A stretch of 64,000 bases of DNA from NCBI RefSeq assembly GCF_026898115.1, contig NZ_CP114036.1, forward strand, positions 3,782,001-3,846,000, written 5' to 3'. Position 1 is the first letter of the stretch; each line of letters opens with the position of its first letter. Source of the DNA: Streptomyces sp. S465 (GTDB lineage: Bacteria > Actinomycetota > Actinomycetes > Streptomycetales > Streptomycetaceae). Under the pieces are notes generated by a model that was not told where the DNA came from, did no database searches, and saw only the letters and a program-made list of their open reading frames with translations. Shown piece after piece: positions 25,647 to 35,092 of this stretch. Position numbers and translations under genes: made by a program.

Positions 25647-26951
25647 ATGTTGACGGCACGGAAACGAACGAAACGAACGGTGGCCGTCATCGCGGCCGCA
25701 CTCGCGAGTGCCCTGGTCATGACGGGTTGCGGGAGTGGCGGGGACGAGGCCGGGGACGGCAAGACGCTCAAGCTGTGGCATTACGAGGCGCCCAACAGCG
25801 CCATGGGCGTCGCCTGGAAGCAGGCGATCGAGGAGTTCAAGAAGAGCCATCCGGGCGTCACGGTGAAGGTCGAGGAGAAGGGCTTCGAACAGATCCAGAA
25901 GACCGCCTCGATGGTCCTCAACTCCGGTGACGCACCCGATCTGATGGAGTACAACAAGGGCAACGCCACCGCCGGACTGCTCTCCAAACAGGGCCTGCTC
26001 ACCGACCTCACCCCCGAGGTCACCAAGCGCGGCTGGGACAAGCCGCTCAGCGCAGGGGTGCGCACCACCAGCCGCTACGACGCCCAGGGCGTGATGGGCT
26101 CCGGCAACTGGTACGGGATCCCCAACTACGCCGAGTACACGATGGTCTTCTACAACAAGGCCCTCTTCGACAAGTACCAGGTGAAGGTCCCGACCACCTT
26201 CGACGAGTTCACCGCCGCCCTGAAGGCGTTCCGGGCCAAGGGCGTCACCCCGCTCGCCAGCGCGGGCGCCGAGTACCCCGCCCACCAGTACGTCTACCAG
26301 CTCGCCCTGTCCAAGGCCGACCGCTCCTGGGTGGACGCCTACGAGCGGTACAAGAGCGACCCCGACTTCCACGACGCCGCCTGGACCTACGGCGCCACCA
26401 CCTTCGCCGACTGGGTGAAGAAGGGCTATATCGCCAAGAGTTCGAGCGGCGCCAAGGCCGAGGACGCGGGCGCGTCCTTCATCGCGGGGACGTACCCGAT
26501 GTTCTTCTCCGGCAGCTGGTGGTTCGGCCGCTTCAAGTCCGAGATGAAGGACGAGTGGGGCACCTTCCGCTGGCCCGGCTCCCAGCTGACGCTCGGCTCC
26601 GGCGGCAACCTCTGGGTCGTCCCCAAGGGCGCCAAGAACAAGGAGCTCGCCTACGACTTCATCGACATCACGATGAAGAAGGGCATCCAGAACACCCTCG
26701 GCAACAACGGCGGAGTGCCCGTGGCCGCCGACGCGTCCGCGATCACCGACCCGAAGTCCAAGGCCCTCATCAAGGACTTCACCGCCTACTCCGAGGGCGA
26801 CGGCCTGGCCTTCTACCCCGACTGGCCGGTCCCCGGCTTCTACGACACCCTCGTCTCCGAGACCCAGAAGCTGATCAGCGGCAGCGCGAAGCCCGACGCC
26901 TATCTGGACGCGCTGGAGAAGGCGTACGACGAGGGCGCGCCGAAGGGATGA
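25647..26951 (+). CDS. ABC importer sugar-binding lipoprotein (xyloside operon)
   Basis: 434 residues. A basic N-terminus and hydrophobic stretch end in the lipobox LVMTGC with the lipidated Cys at 28. The mature part is SBP family 1: LKLWHYEAPNSAMGVAWKQA, FYNKALFDKYQVKVPTTFDE, YPMFFSGSWWFGRF. The ATG at 25647 follows GGAGG. Its stop overlaps the next ATG (ATGA, 26948-26951). The downstream GH31 enzyme suggests alpha-xylosides or xyloglucan fragments as cargo. Confidence 0.93.
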   Translation: MLTARKRTKRTVAVIAAALASALVMTGCGSGGDEAGDGKTLKLWHYEAPNSAMGVAWKQAIEEFKKSHPGVTVKVEEKGFEQIQKTASMVLNSGDAPDLMEYNKGNATAGLLSKQGLLTDLTPEVTKRGWDKPLSAGVRTTSRYDAQGVMGSGNWYGIPNYAEYTMVFYNKALFDKYQVKVPTTFDEFTAALKAFRAKGVTPLASAGAEYPAHQYVYQLALSKADRSWVDAYERYKSDPDFHDAAWTYGATTFADWVKKGYIAKSSSGAKAEDAGASFIAGTYPMFFSGSWWFGRFKSEMKDEWGTFRWPGSQLTLGSGGNLWVVPKGAKNKELAYDFIDITMKKGIQNTLGNNGGVPVAADASAITDPKSKALIKDFTAYSEGDGLAFYPDWPVPGFYDTLVSETQKLISGSAKPDAYLDALEKAYDEGAPKG

Positions 26952-27862
26952 GTTCCCACGGCCACGGCGTGCGACGGCGCCGCGAGTATCCGTACGCCCT
27001 GTTCCTGATCCCCGGCGCGCTGGCCTTCCTCGCCGTCATCGTCGTCCCGTTCCTGATGAACACGGGGATCAGCCTCACCCACTGGCAGGGGGTGGGCAGC
27101 CCGGAGTGGGCCGGACTGGACAACTACCGCGACCTGCTGGACGACTCCGCCTTCTGGGAGTCCTTCCGGCACAGCCTGGCGATGGTGGTGGCGATGGCGG
27201 TCATCCCCACCGCACTCGGCCTGGTGCTGGCCGCCGCGCTCTTCGACTACATCGCCCAGCACATCGGCACCCGTACCGCGAGCGTGCTGCGCGCCTGCTT
27301 CTACCTGCCGCAGGTGCTGCCGATCGCGGTGGCCGGGATCGTCTGGAGCTGGATCCTCGCCCCGGAGAACGGCGCGCTCAACGAGGCGCTGGACGCGGTC
27401 GGCCTCGGCTCGCTGCGCCATGACTGGCTGGGCGACCCGGACTTCGCGCTCTACAGCGTGATGGCCGTGATGGTGTGGGTGCAGCTCGGCTTTCCGCTGG
27501 TGGTCTTCATGGCGGGGCTCCAGCGCGCGGACCCGTCCCTGCACGAGGCGGCCGAGCTGGACGGGGCCTCGTGGTGGCGGCGGTTCTGGCATGTGACGCT
27601 GCCGCAGATCCGCCCGGAGATCACCGTCGTGCTGCTGTGGTGCACCATCGCGGCGCTCAAGGTCTTCGGCGCGGTGTACGTACTCACCAAGGGCGGGCCC
27701 GGCGGGGCGACCAATGTCCCCTCGTACTTCTCCTTCCAGTCCTTCTTCGAGAAGACGCAGGTCGGCTACGGCTCCGCGGTCTCCACCGCGCTCACCGTGA
27801 TCATCCTGGCGCTGGCCCTGGTGGCCCTGCGCCTCCAGACCCGGGCGGAGGACCAGCAGTGA
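26948..27862 (+). CDS. Sugar ABC transporter permease (MalF type)
   Basis: 304 residues, six hydrophobic segments beginning YALFLIPGALAFLAVIVVPF. The EAA loop is EAAELDGASWWRRF. The ATG at 26948 overlaps the binding-protein stop, and its own TGA overlaps the next gene's GTG (27859-27862), so the importer genes are coupled in sequence. Confidence 0.92.
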   Translation: MSSHGHGVRRRREYPYALFLIPGALAFLAVIVVPFLMNTGISLTHWQGVGSPEWAGLDNYRDLLDDSAFWESFRHSLAMVVAMAVIPTALGLVLAAALFDYIAQHIGTRTASVLRACFYLPQVLPIAVAGIVWSWILAPENGALNEALDAVGLGSLRHDWLGDPDFALYSVMAVMVWVQLGFPLVVFMAGLQRADPSLHEAAELDGASWWRRFWHVTLPQIRPEITVVLLWCTIAALKVFGAVYVLTKGGPGGATNVPSYFSFQSFFEKTQVGYGSAVSTALTVIILALALVALRLQTRAEDQQ

Positions 27863-28698
27863 ACGCCCTCAGACGACACCACGCCCCGGCCCGCTACCCG
27901 GTGCTGGCCGCGCTGACCGTGGCGGCCGTGGCTATGGTGCTGCCGTTCCTCGTGGTGGTCCTCAACGCGGTCAAATCGCCCGCCGAGTACTCCGCGAACG
28001 GCCCGCTGAGCCTGCCCGAAGGGATTCATCTGGACGGGCTGCGGGACTTCTGGGAGCGGGTCGACTTCGGCCGGAAGCTGGTCAACTCCGTGCTGATCTC
28101 GGGCTCGGTCGCGGTGCTCGCCGCGGTGCTGTCCGTGCTCAACGCGTATGCGATCGGCATCGGGCGGATCAAGGGCCGCCCCTGGGTGCTGGCCTTCTTC
28201 GTCCTGGCCAACATGCTGCCGCAGGAGGCCCTGGTCTATCCCGTCTACTACCTGTCCAAGCAGGCGGGGCTGTACGACACCCGGCTCAGCGTGATCATCA
28301 TCTTCACCGTGATCCAGTCGGCCTTCGGCACCTATCTGCTCTCCTCCGTGCTCGGCGCCTTCCCCAAGGAGGTCATCGAGGCGGCCCGGATCGACGGCGC
28401 CAACAAGTGGCAGGTGCTGTGGCGGGTCGTGGTGCCGGTCAGCCGGCCCACCATCGGGGTGCTGCTGGTCTTCTTCTTCATCTGGACCTGGAACGAGTTC
28501 CTGCTGCCCCTGGTGATGCTGATCTCCAACGACAACCAGACCGTCTCGGTGGCGCTCGGTGTCCTCCAGGGCCAGCGGCTGATGGACGCCACCATGACCA
28601 ACGCGGCCGCCCTGCTGGGGGTGCTCCCCGCGTTCTGCTTCTTCCTGATCTTCCAGCGGACCCTGACCCGTGGCATCGCCATGGGCGCGGTCAAATGA
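27859..28698 (+). CDS. Sugar ABC transporter permease (MalG type)
   Basis: 279 residues with six membrane segments. The EAA loop is EAARIDGANKWQVL, and the end is QRTLTRGIAMGAVK, typical of MalG-type subunits. It starts with GTG in a GTGA overlap. The GH31 gene follows 13 bp after its stop. No ATPase gene is present in the operon. Confidence 0.92.
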   Translation: MNALRRHHAPARYPVLAALTVAAVAMVLPFLVVVLNAVKSPAEYSANGPLSLPEGIHLDGLRDFWERVDFGRKLVNSVLISGSVAVLAAVLSVLNAYAIGIGRIKGRPWVLAFFVLANMLPQEALVYPVYYLSKQAGLYDTRLSVIIIFTVIQSAFGTYLLSSVLGAFPKEVIEAARIDGANKWQVLWRVVVPVSRPTIGVLLVFFFIWTWNEFLLPLVMLISNDNQTVSVALGVLQGQRLMDATMTNAAALLGVLPAFCFFLIFQRTLTRGIAMGAVK

Positions 28699-28711
28699 CG
28701 AGGAGGGCCGC

Positions 28712-30991
28712 ATGAAGTTCAGCGACGGCTACTGGATGCTGCGCGAGGGCGTGCGCGCCGCGTACCCCTCCGGGGTGCTCGATGTGGAGACCGGCCCCGG
28801 CACCCTCACCGTGCACGCCCCCACCCATCCCGTCCGCCACCGCGGGGATCTGCTCAAGGGCCCCGCCCTCACCCTGACCTGCACCGCCCCCATGCCCGAG
28901 GTGATCGCCATCCGGATCACCCACTTCGCGGGCGGGGTGCAGCGCGGCCCGTCGTTCGAGATCGCCCGCCAGGAGTACACCGCCGAGGTGAGCTGCGACG
29001 CCGAGGAGGCCCGGCTCACCTCGGGCGATCTGTCGGTGCGGTTCGCCCGCACCGGGCCCTGGCGGATGGACCTGGAGGCCGCCGGGCGCCCGCTCACCAG
29101 CAGCGGCGTCAAGGACATGGGCATCATGGAGACCGCCGACGGCCACCACTACCTGCGCGAACGGCTCACCCTGCGGGTCGGCACCTCCTGTTACGGACTC
29201 GGCGAGCGCTTCGGCCCGCTGCTGAAGAACGGCCAGGCCGTCGACATCTGGAACGCCGACGGCGGCACCGCCACCGAGCAGGCGTACAAGAACGTCCCGT
29301 TCCTCCTCACCGACGCGGGCTACGGCGTCTTCGTCGACCACCCCGGCCGGGTCTCCTTCGAGGTCGGCTCGGAGGCGGTCTCCCGGCTCCAGTTCAGCGC
29401 CGAGGACCAGGAGCTCACGTACTACGTCATCCACGGACCCAGCCCCAAGGAGATCCTGCGCCGCTACACCGCGCTCACCGGCCGCCCCGCGCTGCCGCCC
29501 GCGTGGTCCTTCGGACTGTGGCTGTCCACCTCCTTCACCACCTCCTACGACGAGGAGACGGTCACCGGCTTCGTCGACGGCATGGCGCAGCGCGACCTGC
29601 CGCTGTCCGTCTTCCACTTCGACTGCTTCTGGATGCGCGAGTACCAGTGGTGCGACTTCACCTGGGACCCGCGCGTCTTCCCCGACCCGGAGGGCATGCT
29701 GCGCCGGCTGCGCGAACGGGGCCTGAAGATCTGCGTCTGGATCAACCCGTACATCGGCCAGCGCTCCCCGCTCTTCGCCGAGGGCAAGGCGGCCGGCCAT
29801 CTGCTGAAACGCCCGGACGGCTCGGTGTGGCAGTGGGACCTGTGGCAGCCGGGCATGGCGCTGGTGGACTTCACCAGCCCCGCCGCCCGCGCCTGGTACG
29901 CGGCCAAGCTGACCGCGCTGCTGGACATGGGCGTGGACTGCTTCAAGACCGACTTCGGCGAGCGGGTGCCCACCGATGTGGTGTACGCGGACGGCTCCGA
30001 CCCCGAGCGGATGCACAACTACTACACCCACCTCTACAACCGCACCGTCCACGAGGCGCTGAGCGAACGGCGCGGCGAGCGCGAGGCGGTGGTCTTCGCG
30101 CGCTCGGCCACGGCGGGGAGCCAGCGGTTCCCGGTGCACTGGGGCGGCGACTGCGAGTCCACCTACGAGGCGATGGCCGAATCGCTGCGCGGCGGGCTGT
30201 CGCTGGGTCTGTCCGGCTTCGGCTTCTGGAGCCATGACATCGGCGGTTTCGAGGGCACCCCGGACCCGGCCCTGTTCAAACGGTGGCTCGCCTTCGGGCT
30301 GCTGTCCTCGCACAGCCGGCTGCACGGCTCGTCCTCCTACCGGGTGCCGTGGCTCTTCGACGAGGAGTCGGTCGAGGTGCTGCGCCGGTTCACCCGGCTG
30401 AAGCTGCGGCTGATGCCGTACCTGTACGAGGCGGCCCGGCAGGCGCACACCGAGGGCGTCCCGGTGATGCGCGCCATGGTCCTGGAGTTCCCCGGCGACC
30501 CGGGGTGCGCGGGCCTGGAGCGGCAGTACATGCTCGGCGGGGACCTGCTGGTCGCGCCGGTCTTCGACGACGAGGGCGAGGTGCGGTACTACGTGCCCGA
30601 AGGGGTCTGGACGCAGGTGCTCAGCGGGCGGACGGTGCGTGGCCCGGCTTGGGTGCACGAGACCCACGACTTCCTCAGCGTCCCGCTGCTGGCCCGGCCC
30701 GGCGCGGTGATCCCGTTCGGGGCGGCCGACGACCGCCCCGACACCGACTGGGCGGACGGGGTCACCCTGCGGGTGTACGAACCCTCGGCGGAACCGGTCA
30801 CGGTGCGGGTGCCGCGCCCGGACGGCACGACGGCCGCCACCTTCACCGTCGTCCGGGACGGGACGACGCTGCGCGCCGAGGCCACCGGCACCTCGGCACC
30901 CTGGCGGGTGGAGGTGCCCGGCGGCCCGTCGGCGGACGCGGCGGCGGGGACGGCCACGCTGACGCTGCCACTCAGCGACGACGAGGGCTGA
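28712..30991 (+). CDS. Alpha-xylosidase, YicI-like (glycoside hydrolase family 31)
   Basis: 759 residues, close to E. coli YicI (772). It releases alpha-linked xylose from oligosaccharides such as xyloglucan fragments. The catalytic nucleophile is Asp414 in FKTDFGERVP, and the acid/base is Asp480 in HWGGDCESTYEA. FWMREYQWCDFTWDP is the substrate-pocket signature that separates alpha-xylosidases from alpha-glucosidases. No signal peptide is present, so it acts on imported sugars. AGGAGG precedes the ATG. The last codons, ending LPLSDDEG*, lie in the first unit of a tandem repeat array that continues past the stop. Confidence 0.93.
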   Translation: MKFSDGYWMLREGVRAAYPSGVLDVETGPGTLTVHAPTHPVRHRGDLLKGPALTLTCTAPMPEVIAIRITHFAGGVQRGPSFEIARQEYTAEVSCDAEEARLTSGDLSVRFARTGPWRMDLEAAGRPLTSSGVKDMGIMETADGHHYLRERLTLRVGTSCYGLGERFGPLLKNGQAVDIWNADGGTATEQAYKNVPFLLTDAGYGVFVDHPGRVSFEVGSEAVSRLQFSAEDQELTYYVIHGPSPKEILRRYTALTGRPALPPAWSFGLWLSTSFTTSYDEETVTGFVDGMAQRDLPLSVFHFDCFWMREYQWCDFTWDPRVFPDPEGMLRRLRERGLKICVWINPYIGQRSPLFAEGKAAGHLLKRPDGSVWQWDLWQPGMALVDFTSPAARAWYAAKLTALLDMGVDCFKTDFGERVPTDVVYADGSDPERMHNYYTHLYNRTVHEALSERRGEREAVVFARSATAGSQRFPVHWGGDCESTYEAMAESLRGGLSLGLSGFGFWSHDIGGFEGTPDPALFKRWLAFGLLSSHSRLHGSSSYRVPWLFDEESVEVLRRFTRLKLRLMPYLYEAARQAHTEGVPVMRAMVLEFPGDPGCAGLERQYMLGGDLLVAPVFDDEGEVRYYVPEGVWTQVLSGRTVRGPAWVHETHDFLSVPLLARPGAVIPFGAADDRPDTDWADGVTLRVYEPSAEPVTVRVPRPDGTTAATFTVVRDGTTLRAEATGTSAPWRVEVPGGPSADAAAGTATLTLPLSDDEG

Positions 30992-31242
30992 CCCGGCGCT
31001 GACGCCACCGCTCAGCGACGACGGGGGCTGACCCGACACTGACGCTGCTGTTCAGCAGCTCCGGGGCTCTTGGTCCAGCACTGACGCTGCTGTTCAGCAG
31101 CTCCGGGGCTCTTGGTCCAGCACTGATCCTGCGGCTCAGCCGCCCCGGAGCCCGACCCGGCACAAACCCCGCCACCCAGCAGCCGCGGGGGCCGGCCCAG
31201 CACGGCCCCCGCCGCTCAGCAGCGGCGGGGCTTGGCCCAGGC
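30959..31242. repeat. Seven-unit 40-42 bp tandem repeat spanning two convergent gene ends
   Basis: Units start at 30959, 30999, 31039, 31081, 31123, 31163 and 31203 and share CTGACGCTGC(T/C)(G/A)(T/C)TCAGC...GGGGCT. Units 3 and 4 are identical (42 bp). Several carry a short hairpin (CTGCTG-TT-CAGCAG in 3-4; GCGGCTCAGCCGC in 5; CCGCCGCT...AGCGGCGG in 7). The stop codon of the alpha-xylosidase (30989-30991) is in unit 1 and that of dacB (31216-31218) is in unit 7. Confidence 0.9.
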
Positions 31243-32790
31243 GCATTCGCGTCCGGTGTCGGCCGCGCCGGCGGTGGCGCCCCGTACCGTACGCGGCGCC
31301 ACCGCCTCCGCATGGCCCTCGCCGGACGTCGCGAGCGTCACCACGATCGCGTCCTCCAGGCTCTTCACCGACTCCGCGAGGTAGTTGTTGAGGACCACGC
31401 TGTAGACCAGCTCCCTGCCGTCCGCGTCGGTGACATAGCCGGACAGCGCGGAGGCGCCGGTCAGGGAGCCGGTCTTGCCGCGGGCGTTGCCCGCCGCCGG
31501 GGTGTCGCACATCCGCGAGCGCAGGGTGCCGCCCACGAACCGGTCCGGGGCGCAGGCCACCGGCAGCGATGCGTACCAGTCGGCGTACCAGGGCTGGTCC
31601 CGCACCGATAGCAGCAGCTCGCTGAGGCGCCCGGCCGCGATGTTGTCCATCCGGGACAGCCCCGAGCCGTCGACCTGGCGCACCGCGCCGGCGTCCACCC
31701 CTTGCTTCTTCAGCCAGTCGGCGATCGCGTCCAGGCCCGCGTCCCAGGTGCCGCGCCCGGCCACCTCGTAGCCGATGGCCTTGGTGAGGGCTTCGGCGTG
31801 GATGTTGTTCGACAGCTTCATGAAGGGGATCAGCAGCTCCTTGAGCGGCATGGAGCGGTGTGCGGCGAGCGCGCGGGCGTCCGCCGGGGTGGCCCTGCCC
31901 AGGCGGGTGGGCCCGGCCACGCGGACGCCGTGCCGGTGGAGCGCGTCGGCGAAGACCGAGGTGGCGTAGCCGGTCGGCTCCCAGACGCTGACCCACTCCT
32001 TGACGGCAGCCGCCCCGGCGGGAAGGGAGCCGCTGACGGTGATGGTGTTGGTGCCGTGCCGCCGTTCGACGGTGAGGCCACCGCTTCCGGTGGTGGCGCG
32101 GTTGTCGATCCGTACGTAGGCGTTCGGCGGGGTGACGGTGGTCTTCGGCCGGTCGCCGGGGGCCGCGCCCGGGGTGACCTCCACGATGACGCTGCCCGCG
32201 TCGTAGTCGGTGTCGGGGGCGAGGGTCAGGGCGGAGATCTGCGCCGCGTAGTACGAGGACTCGTCGTCGGCCGCCCAGGAGCGGCCCACCCGCTGCGCGT
32301 CGAACCGGGTGTCGTCGGCGATCAGCCGCCCGGTGACCTCGGTGACGCCCGCGTCGGCGACGCTCTTGGCCAGGCGGTCGTAGTCCGCGGCGAGCATCGT
32401 GGGGTCGCCGGTGCCCCGCAGATACAGATCGCCCCGGAGCGTATGGCCGCGGCGGGAGCCGTCGGTCAGGACATCGGTGCGGAAGCGGTGGTCGGGGCCG
32501 AGCAGCCCCATGGCGGCGGCCGAGGTGAACAGCTTGGTGTTGGAGGCGGGCATCAGCCGGTCGTCCGGCCGGTGCCGGTAGAGCACCGCGCCGGAGTCGG
32601 CGTCGGCGACCACCACCCCGGCCGCACCGGCCTTCAGCAGGGGGTCGGCGAGCACGGTGTCGAGGGCGTCGCCGAGCCCGGCGCGGGCGGCGTCGGCACC
32701 GGCCGGTGAGCTCCAGGTGAGCGTGCAGGCGAGTCCGATGACGAGGGGCCAGATCCAGCCGCTCGTACGACGGTTCATGGGTCTGCTCAT
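31216..32790 (-). CDS. dacB: D-alanyl-D-alanine carboxypeptidase/endopeptidase (PBP4, peptidase S13)
   Basis: 524 residues. It trims or opens peptidoglycan peptides outside the membrane. A signal peptide (WIWPLVIGLACTLTWSSPAG) is followed by the S13 active site: SxxK is SNTK (Ser83 nucleophile) in LMPASNTKLFTSAA, SxN is SNN in MKLSNNIHAEAL, and KTG is in ARGKTGSLTG. The start at 32790 is the first ATG; a second ATG is four codons inside. Ribosome-site evidence is weak at both. The C-terminal end (AWAKPRRC) lies within the last unit of the tandem array, so the tail may not be conserved. Confidence 0.93.
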   Translation of the reverse strand: MSRPMNRRTSGWIWPLVIGLACTLTWSSPAGADAARAGLGDALDTVLADPLLKAGAAGVVVADADSGAVLYRHRPDDRLMPASNTKLFTSAAAMGLLGPDHRFRTDVLTDGSRRGHTLRGDLYLRGTGDPTMLAADYDRLAKSVADAGVTEVTGRLIADDTRFDAQRVGRSWAADDESSYYAAQISALTLAPDTDYDAGSVIVEVTPGAAPGDRPKTTVTPPNAYVRIDNRATTGSGGLTVERRHGTNTITVSGSLPAGAAAVKEWVSVWEPTGYATSVFADALHRHGVRVAGPTRLGRATPADARALAAHRSMPLKELLIPFMKLSNNIHAEALTKAIGYEVAGRGTWDAGLDAIADWLKKQGVDAGAVRQVDGSGLSRMDNIAAGRLSELLLSVRDQPWYADWYASLPVACAPDRFVGGTLRSRMCDTPAAGNARGKTGSLTGASALSGYVTDADGRELVYSVVLNNYLAESVKSLEDAIVVTLATSGEGHAEAVAPRTVRGATAGAADTGRECAWAKPRRC

Positions 32791-32915
32791 GTCACGGGAG
32801 CATCCCGCACCCCGTCATTTCGCGACAGGGCGCGCGGCGCGGCAACCAAAGCTCCGGATCAGCGCGTCTCCTGTGGCGGGCGGGGGATCCGAACACGACG
32901 AGAGGCGACGCATCG

Positions 32916-33317
32916 ATGGGCACTCCCGCGGCCGAGGCGCTGTGCATCACGATCGGGCTGTTCCTCTACGCCTGCGCCGTCCGCGATGCCCGCCTGGTGC
33001 GACGGCTGCGCCGCGAGGGGGTCCGTACGGAGGGGCTGGTGGTCGCCAACGTCGTGGACCGCCGGAGCGGGAACTCGCCCCAGACGCCGGTCGTCCGGTT
33101 CCACGACCACCAGGGCTACGAGGTGGAGTTCACGACCGCGATCCAGGGCGTCGGGATGGGGCTGGCGACCGGCCGGAGAGTGGGCGTGGTGTACCTCCCG
33201 GACAACTCGCGGAAGGCCCGGGTCTGGATGCGGCGCCAGCTGGTGGGCCCGGCGGTGGGCATGACCTTGATCGGCACGCTCTTCCTCGGCTTCGGCCTGC
33301 TGATCGCTTTCAGCTGA
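32916..33317 (+). CDS. DUF3592 domain membrane protein
   Basis: 133 residues. An N-terminal membrane segment (EALCITIGLFLYACAV) and a C-terminal one (GPAVGMTLIGTLFLGFGLLI) bracket a beta-rich domain: GLVVANVVDRRSGNSPQTPV, VRFHDHQGYEVEFTTAI, GRRVGVVYLPDNSRKARV. The last is the DUF3592 hallmark. Function is not known. It lies alone between a convergent TetR gene and the divergent dacB. Confidence 0.85.
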   Translation: MGTPAAEALCITIGLFLYACAVRDARLVRRLRREGVRTEGLVVANVVDRRSGNSPQTPVVRFHDHQGYEVEFTTAIQGVGMGLATGRRVGVVYLPDNSRKARVWMRRQLVGPAVGMTLIGTLFLGFGLLIAFS

Positions 33318-33356
33318 CGGCCGGCCATCGGCGCGGCACGGCGCGGCGGTCAGCCG

Positions 33357-34067
33357 TCAGGCGGACGCGGTCGTGAGCGCGAGGCTTTCGGGGAGGGCGG
33401 CTATCGCCTCGCGGAGGCGGGCGGCCAGGTCGTGGCGGGGTGGGGGCTCATCCCGCGTACGGCTCGGGCCCTCCGCCCCGTCGGCCTCTTCGGCTTGGGC
33501 CACCCAGCCCGCCACCGCACCGCGGAACGCGGCGATCAGCATGTCCACCGCCAGCCGCGGCCGGAGGTCGCCCGGCGCCCCGAGGCCGAACCGGCGGTGC
33601 AGGATCTCCAGCGCCTGCTGCGTGGTGGCCTCGCAGAACTGCAAACCGTGCGCGCCCATCGAGGGCGTCCGCTCGGCCAGCCGCCGGCTGAGCAGCAGCC
33701 GCCGGGTCCACCCCTCGTCGTCCATCCGCTCCAGCGCGGCCAACAGCGCGTCCCGCCCCAGCTCCACCACCGGCAGCCCGTCCGGCTCCGCGGTCTCCAA
33801 CTCCCCCAGGAAGGCCCGCCACAGGTCCTGGTCGGGGGCCATCGCGACGTCTTCCTTGCTGGTGAAGGTGCGGAAGAAGGTGCGCTTGGAGACCTCCACC
33901 TCCTCGCACAGCTCATCCAGCGTCACCCCGCCGAAGCCGCGCTGGGTGAACAGTTCCAGCGCGGTGTCGATCAGCGCCTGGCGGGTGCGCCGCTTCTTGC
34001 GTTCGCGCAGTGATTCGCGCAGTGCGGAGGGGGCAGCGGCAGTCACGGCGACGAGTGTAACCGCCAT
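33357..34067 (-). CDS. TetR-family transcriptional regulator
   Basis: 236 residues. The N-terminal helix-turn-helix is RRTRQALIDTALELFTQRGF with GGVTLDELCEEVEVSKRTFF. The C-terminal ligand domain is all-helical. The ATG at 34067 (MAVTLVAV) is chosen because the longer frame would run through the operator-like palindromes at 34091-34114. It probably represses itself and the divergent oxidoreductase. Confidence 0.9.
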   Translation of the reverse strand: MAVTLVAVTAAAPSALRESLRERKKRRTRQALIDTALELFTQRGFGGVTLDELCEEVEVSKRTFFRTFTSKEDVAMAPDQDLWRAFLGELETAEPDGLPVVELGRDALLAALERMDDEGWTRRLLLSRRLAERTPSMGAHGLQFCEATTQQALEILHRRFGLGAPGDLRPRLAVDMLIAAFRGAVAGWVAQAEEADGAEGPSRTRDEPPPRHDLAARLREAIAALPESLALTTASA

Positions 34068-34090
34068 GGACGACGCCACTTGCACGCATG

Positions 34091-34114
34091 TGCCACTCAG
34101 TGGCATAACTGAGT
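34091..34114. promoter_or_regulatory. Overlapping palindromes, probable TetR operator
   Basis: TGCCACTCAGTGGCA (34091-34105) is a perfect 7-1-7 palindrome. ACTCAGT (34095-34101) also pairs with ACTGAGT (34108-34114) across six bases. Both lie between the divergent TetR and oxidoreductase starts, a standard position for autoregulated TetR operators. Confidence 0.7.
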
Positions 34115-34144
34115 CCGTCATCTCGCGTCGAAAGGCGAACCACC

Positions 34145-35071
34145 ATGCGCGCCCTGCTCGTTGACCACTCCACCCCCTCCGGCCTGCGCCTCGGCGAAAC
34201 CGCCGACCCCCAACCCGCCCCGCATCAGGCCCTGGTCCGGGTGACCGCCACCTCCCTCAACTACGGCGAGGTCACCCACCGGACCGAGGCCCCCGACGGC
34301 ACGGTGCTGGGCTGGGACGCCGCCGGGGTGGTCGAGCGCGCGGCCGCCGACGGCTCCGGCCCGGCCGCCGGGACCCCCGTCGTCACCCTGGGCGCGGACG
34401 GCGGCTGGGCGGAGCTGCGCGCGGTGGACACCACCATGCTCGGCGTCCAGCCCGCCGCCGCCGACCCCGGCGCGATCAGCACCATCCCGGTCGCGGGCGC
34501 CAGCGCCCTGCGCGCCCTGCGCCGCATCGGCGACACCCTCGGCCGGCGCATCCTCGTCACCGGCGCCACCGGCGGGGTCGGCCGCTACGCCGTCCAGCTC
34601 GCCCGGCTCGGCGGCGCCCACGTCATCGCCACCACCGGCGACCCGGACGCCCACGGCGACGGCCTGCGGGCGCTGGGCGCGCACGAGGTGATCGCGGGAC
34701 CGGAGGAGCTCGGCGAGCCGGTGCACGGAGTAGTGGACATGGTCGGCGGACCGCAGTTGGTAGCGGCCTACGACCATCTCGCGGCCCACGGCACCCTGGT
34801 CTCCGTCGGCCATGTGGCGGGCCGGCCCGAGGTCTTCCCGTTCGGCGCCCTCTACGGCAACGAAGGCCGCCACAACCGCTCGATCGTCACCTTCTACCTG
34901 CTGGACCGCCCCGACATCGGCCCGGACCTCGGCTGGCTCGCACAGCGCGTCGCGGCGGGCGACCTCGACCCCCAGATCGCCTGGCGCGGCACCTGGAACC
35001 GCGCCGAGGAGGCCGTCGCAGCCCTGCTGGAGCGCCGCCTGCACGGCAAGGCGGTCCTGGACATCGCCTGA
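34145..35071 (+). CDS. Zinc-type alcohol dehydrogenase-like quinone oxidoreductase (MDR superfamily)
   Basis: 308 residues. A GroES-like N-terminal domain (about 1-120; SLNYGEVTHRTEAPDGTVLG then WDAAGVVERA) precedes the Rossmann domain (TLGRRILVTGATGGVGRYAV, the NADPH-binding AxxGGVG loop). Structural zinc cysteines are absent, so it belongs with the quinone oxidoreductase/enoyl reductase subfamily rather than classical zinc ADHs. The divergent TetR gene is its probable controller. Confidence 0.88.
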   Translation: MRALLVDHSTPSGLRLGETADPQPAPHQALVRVTATSLNYGEVTHRTEAPDGTVLGWDAAGVVERAAADGSGPAAGTPVVTLGADGGWAELRAVDTTMLGVQPAAADPGAISTIPVAGASALRALRRIGDTLGRRILVTGATGGVGRYAVQLARLGGAHVIATTGDPDAHGDGLRALGAHEVIAGPEELGEPVHGVVDMVGGPQLVAAYDHLAAHGTLVSVGHVAGRPEVFPFGALYGNEGRHNRSIVTFYLLDRPDIGPDLGWLAQRVAAGDLDPQIAWRGTWNRAEEAVAALLERRLHGKAVLDIA

Positions 35072-35092
35072 CCCACCGGCCGGCCGACAGCC

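Noticed and set aside
24495..26372. Long minus-strand frame continuing upstream of the epoxide hydrolase
   Set aside because: It runs opposite to LysR and binding-protein genes with no homology and no plausible start; it is an antisense shadow.
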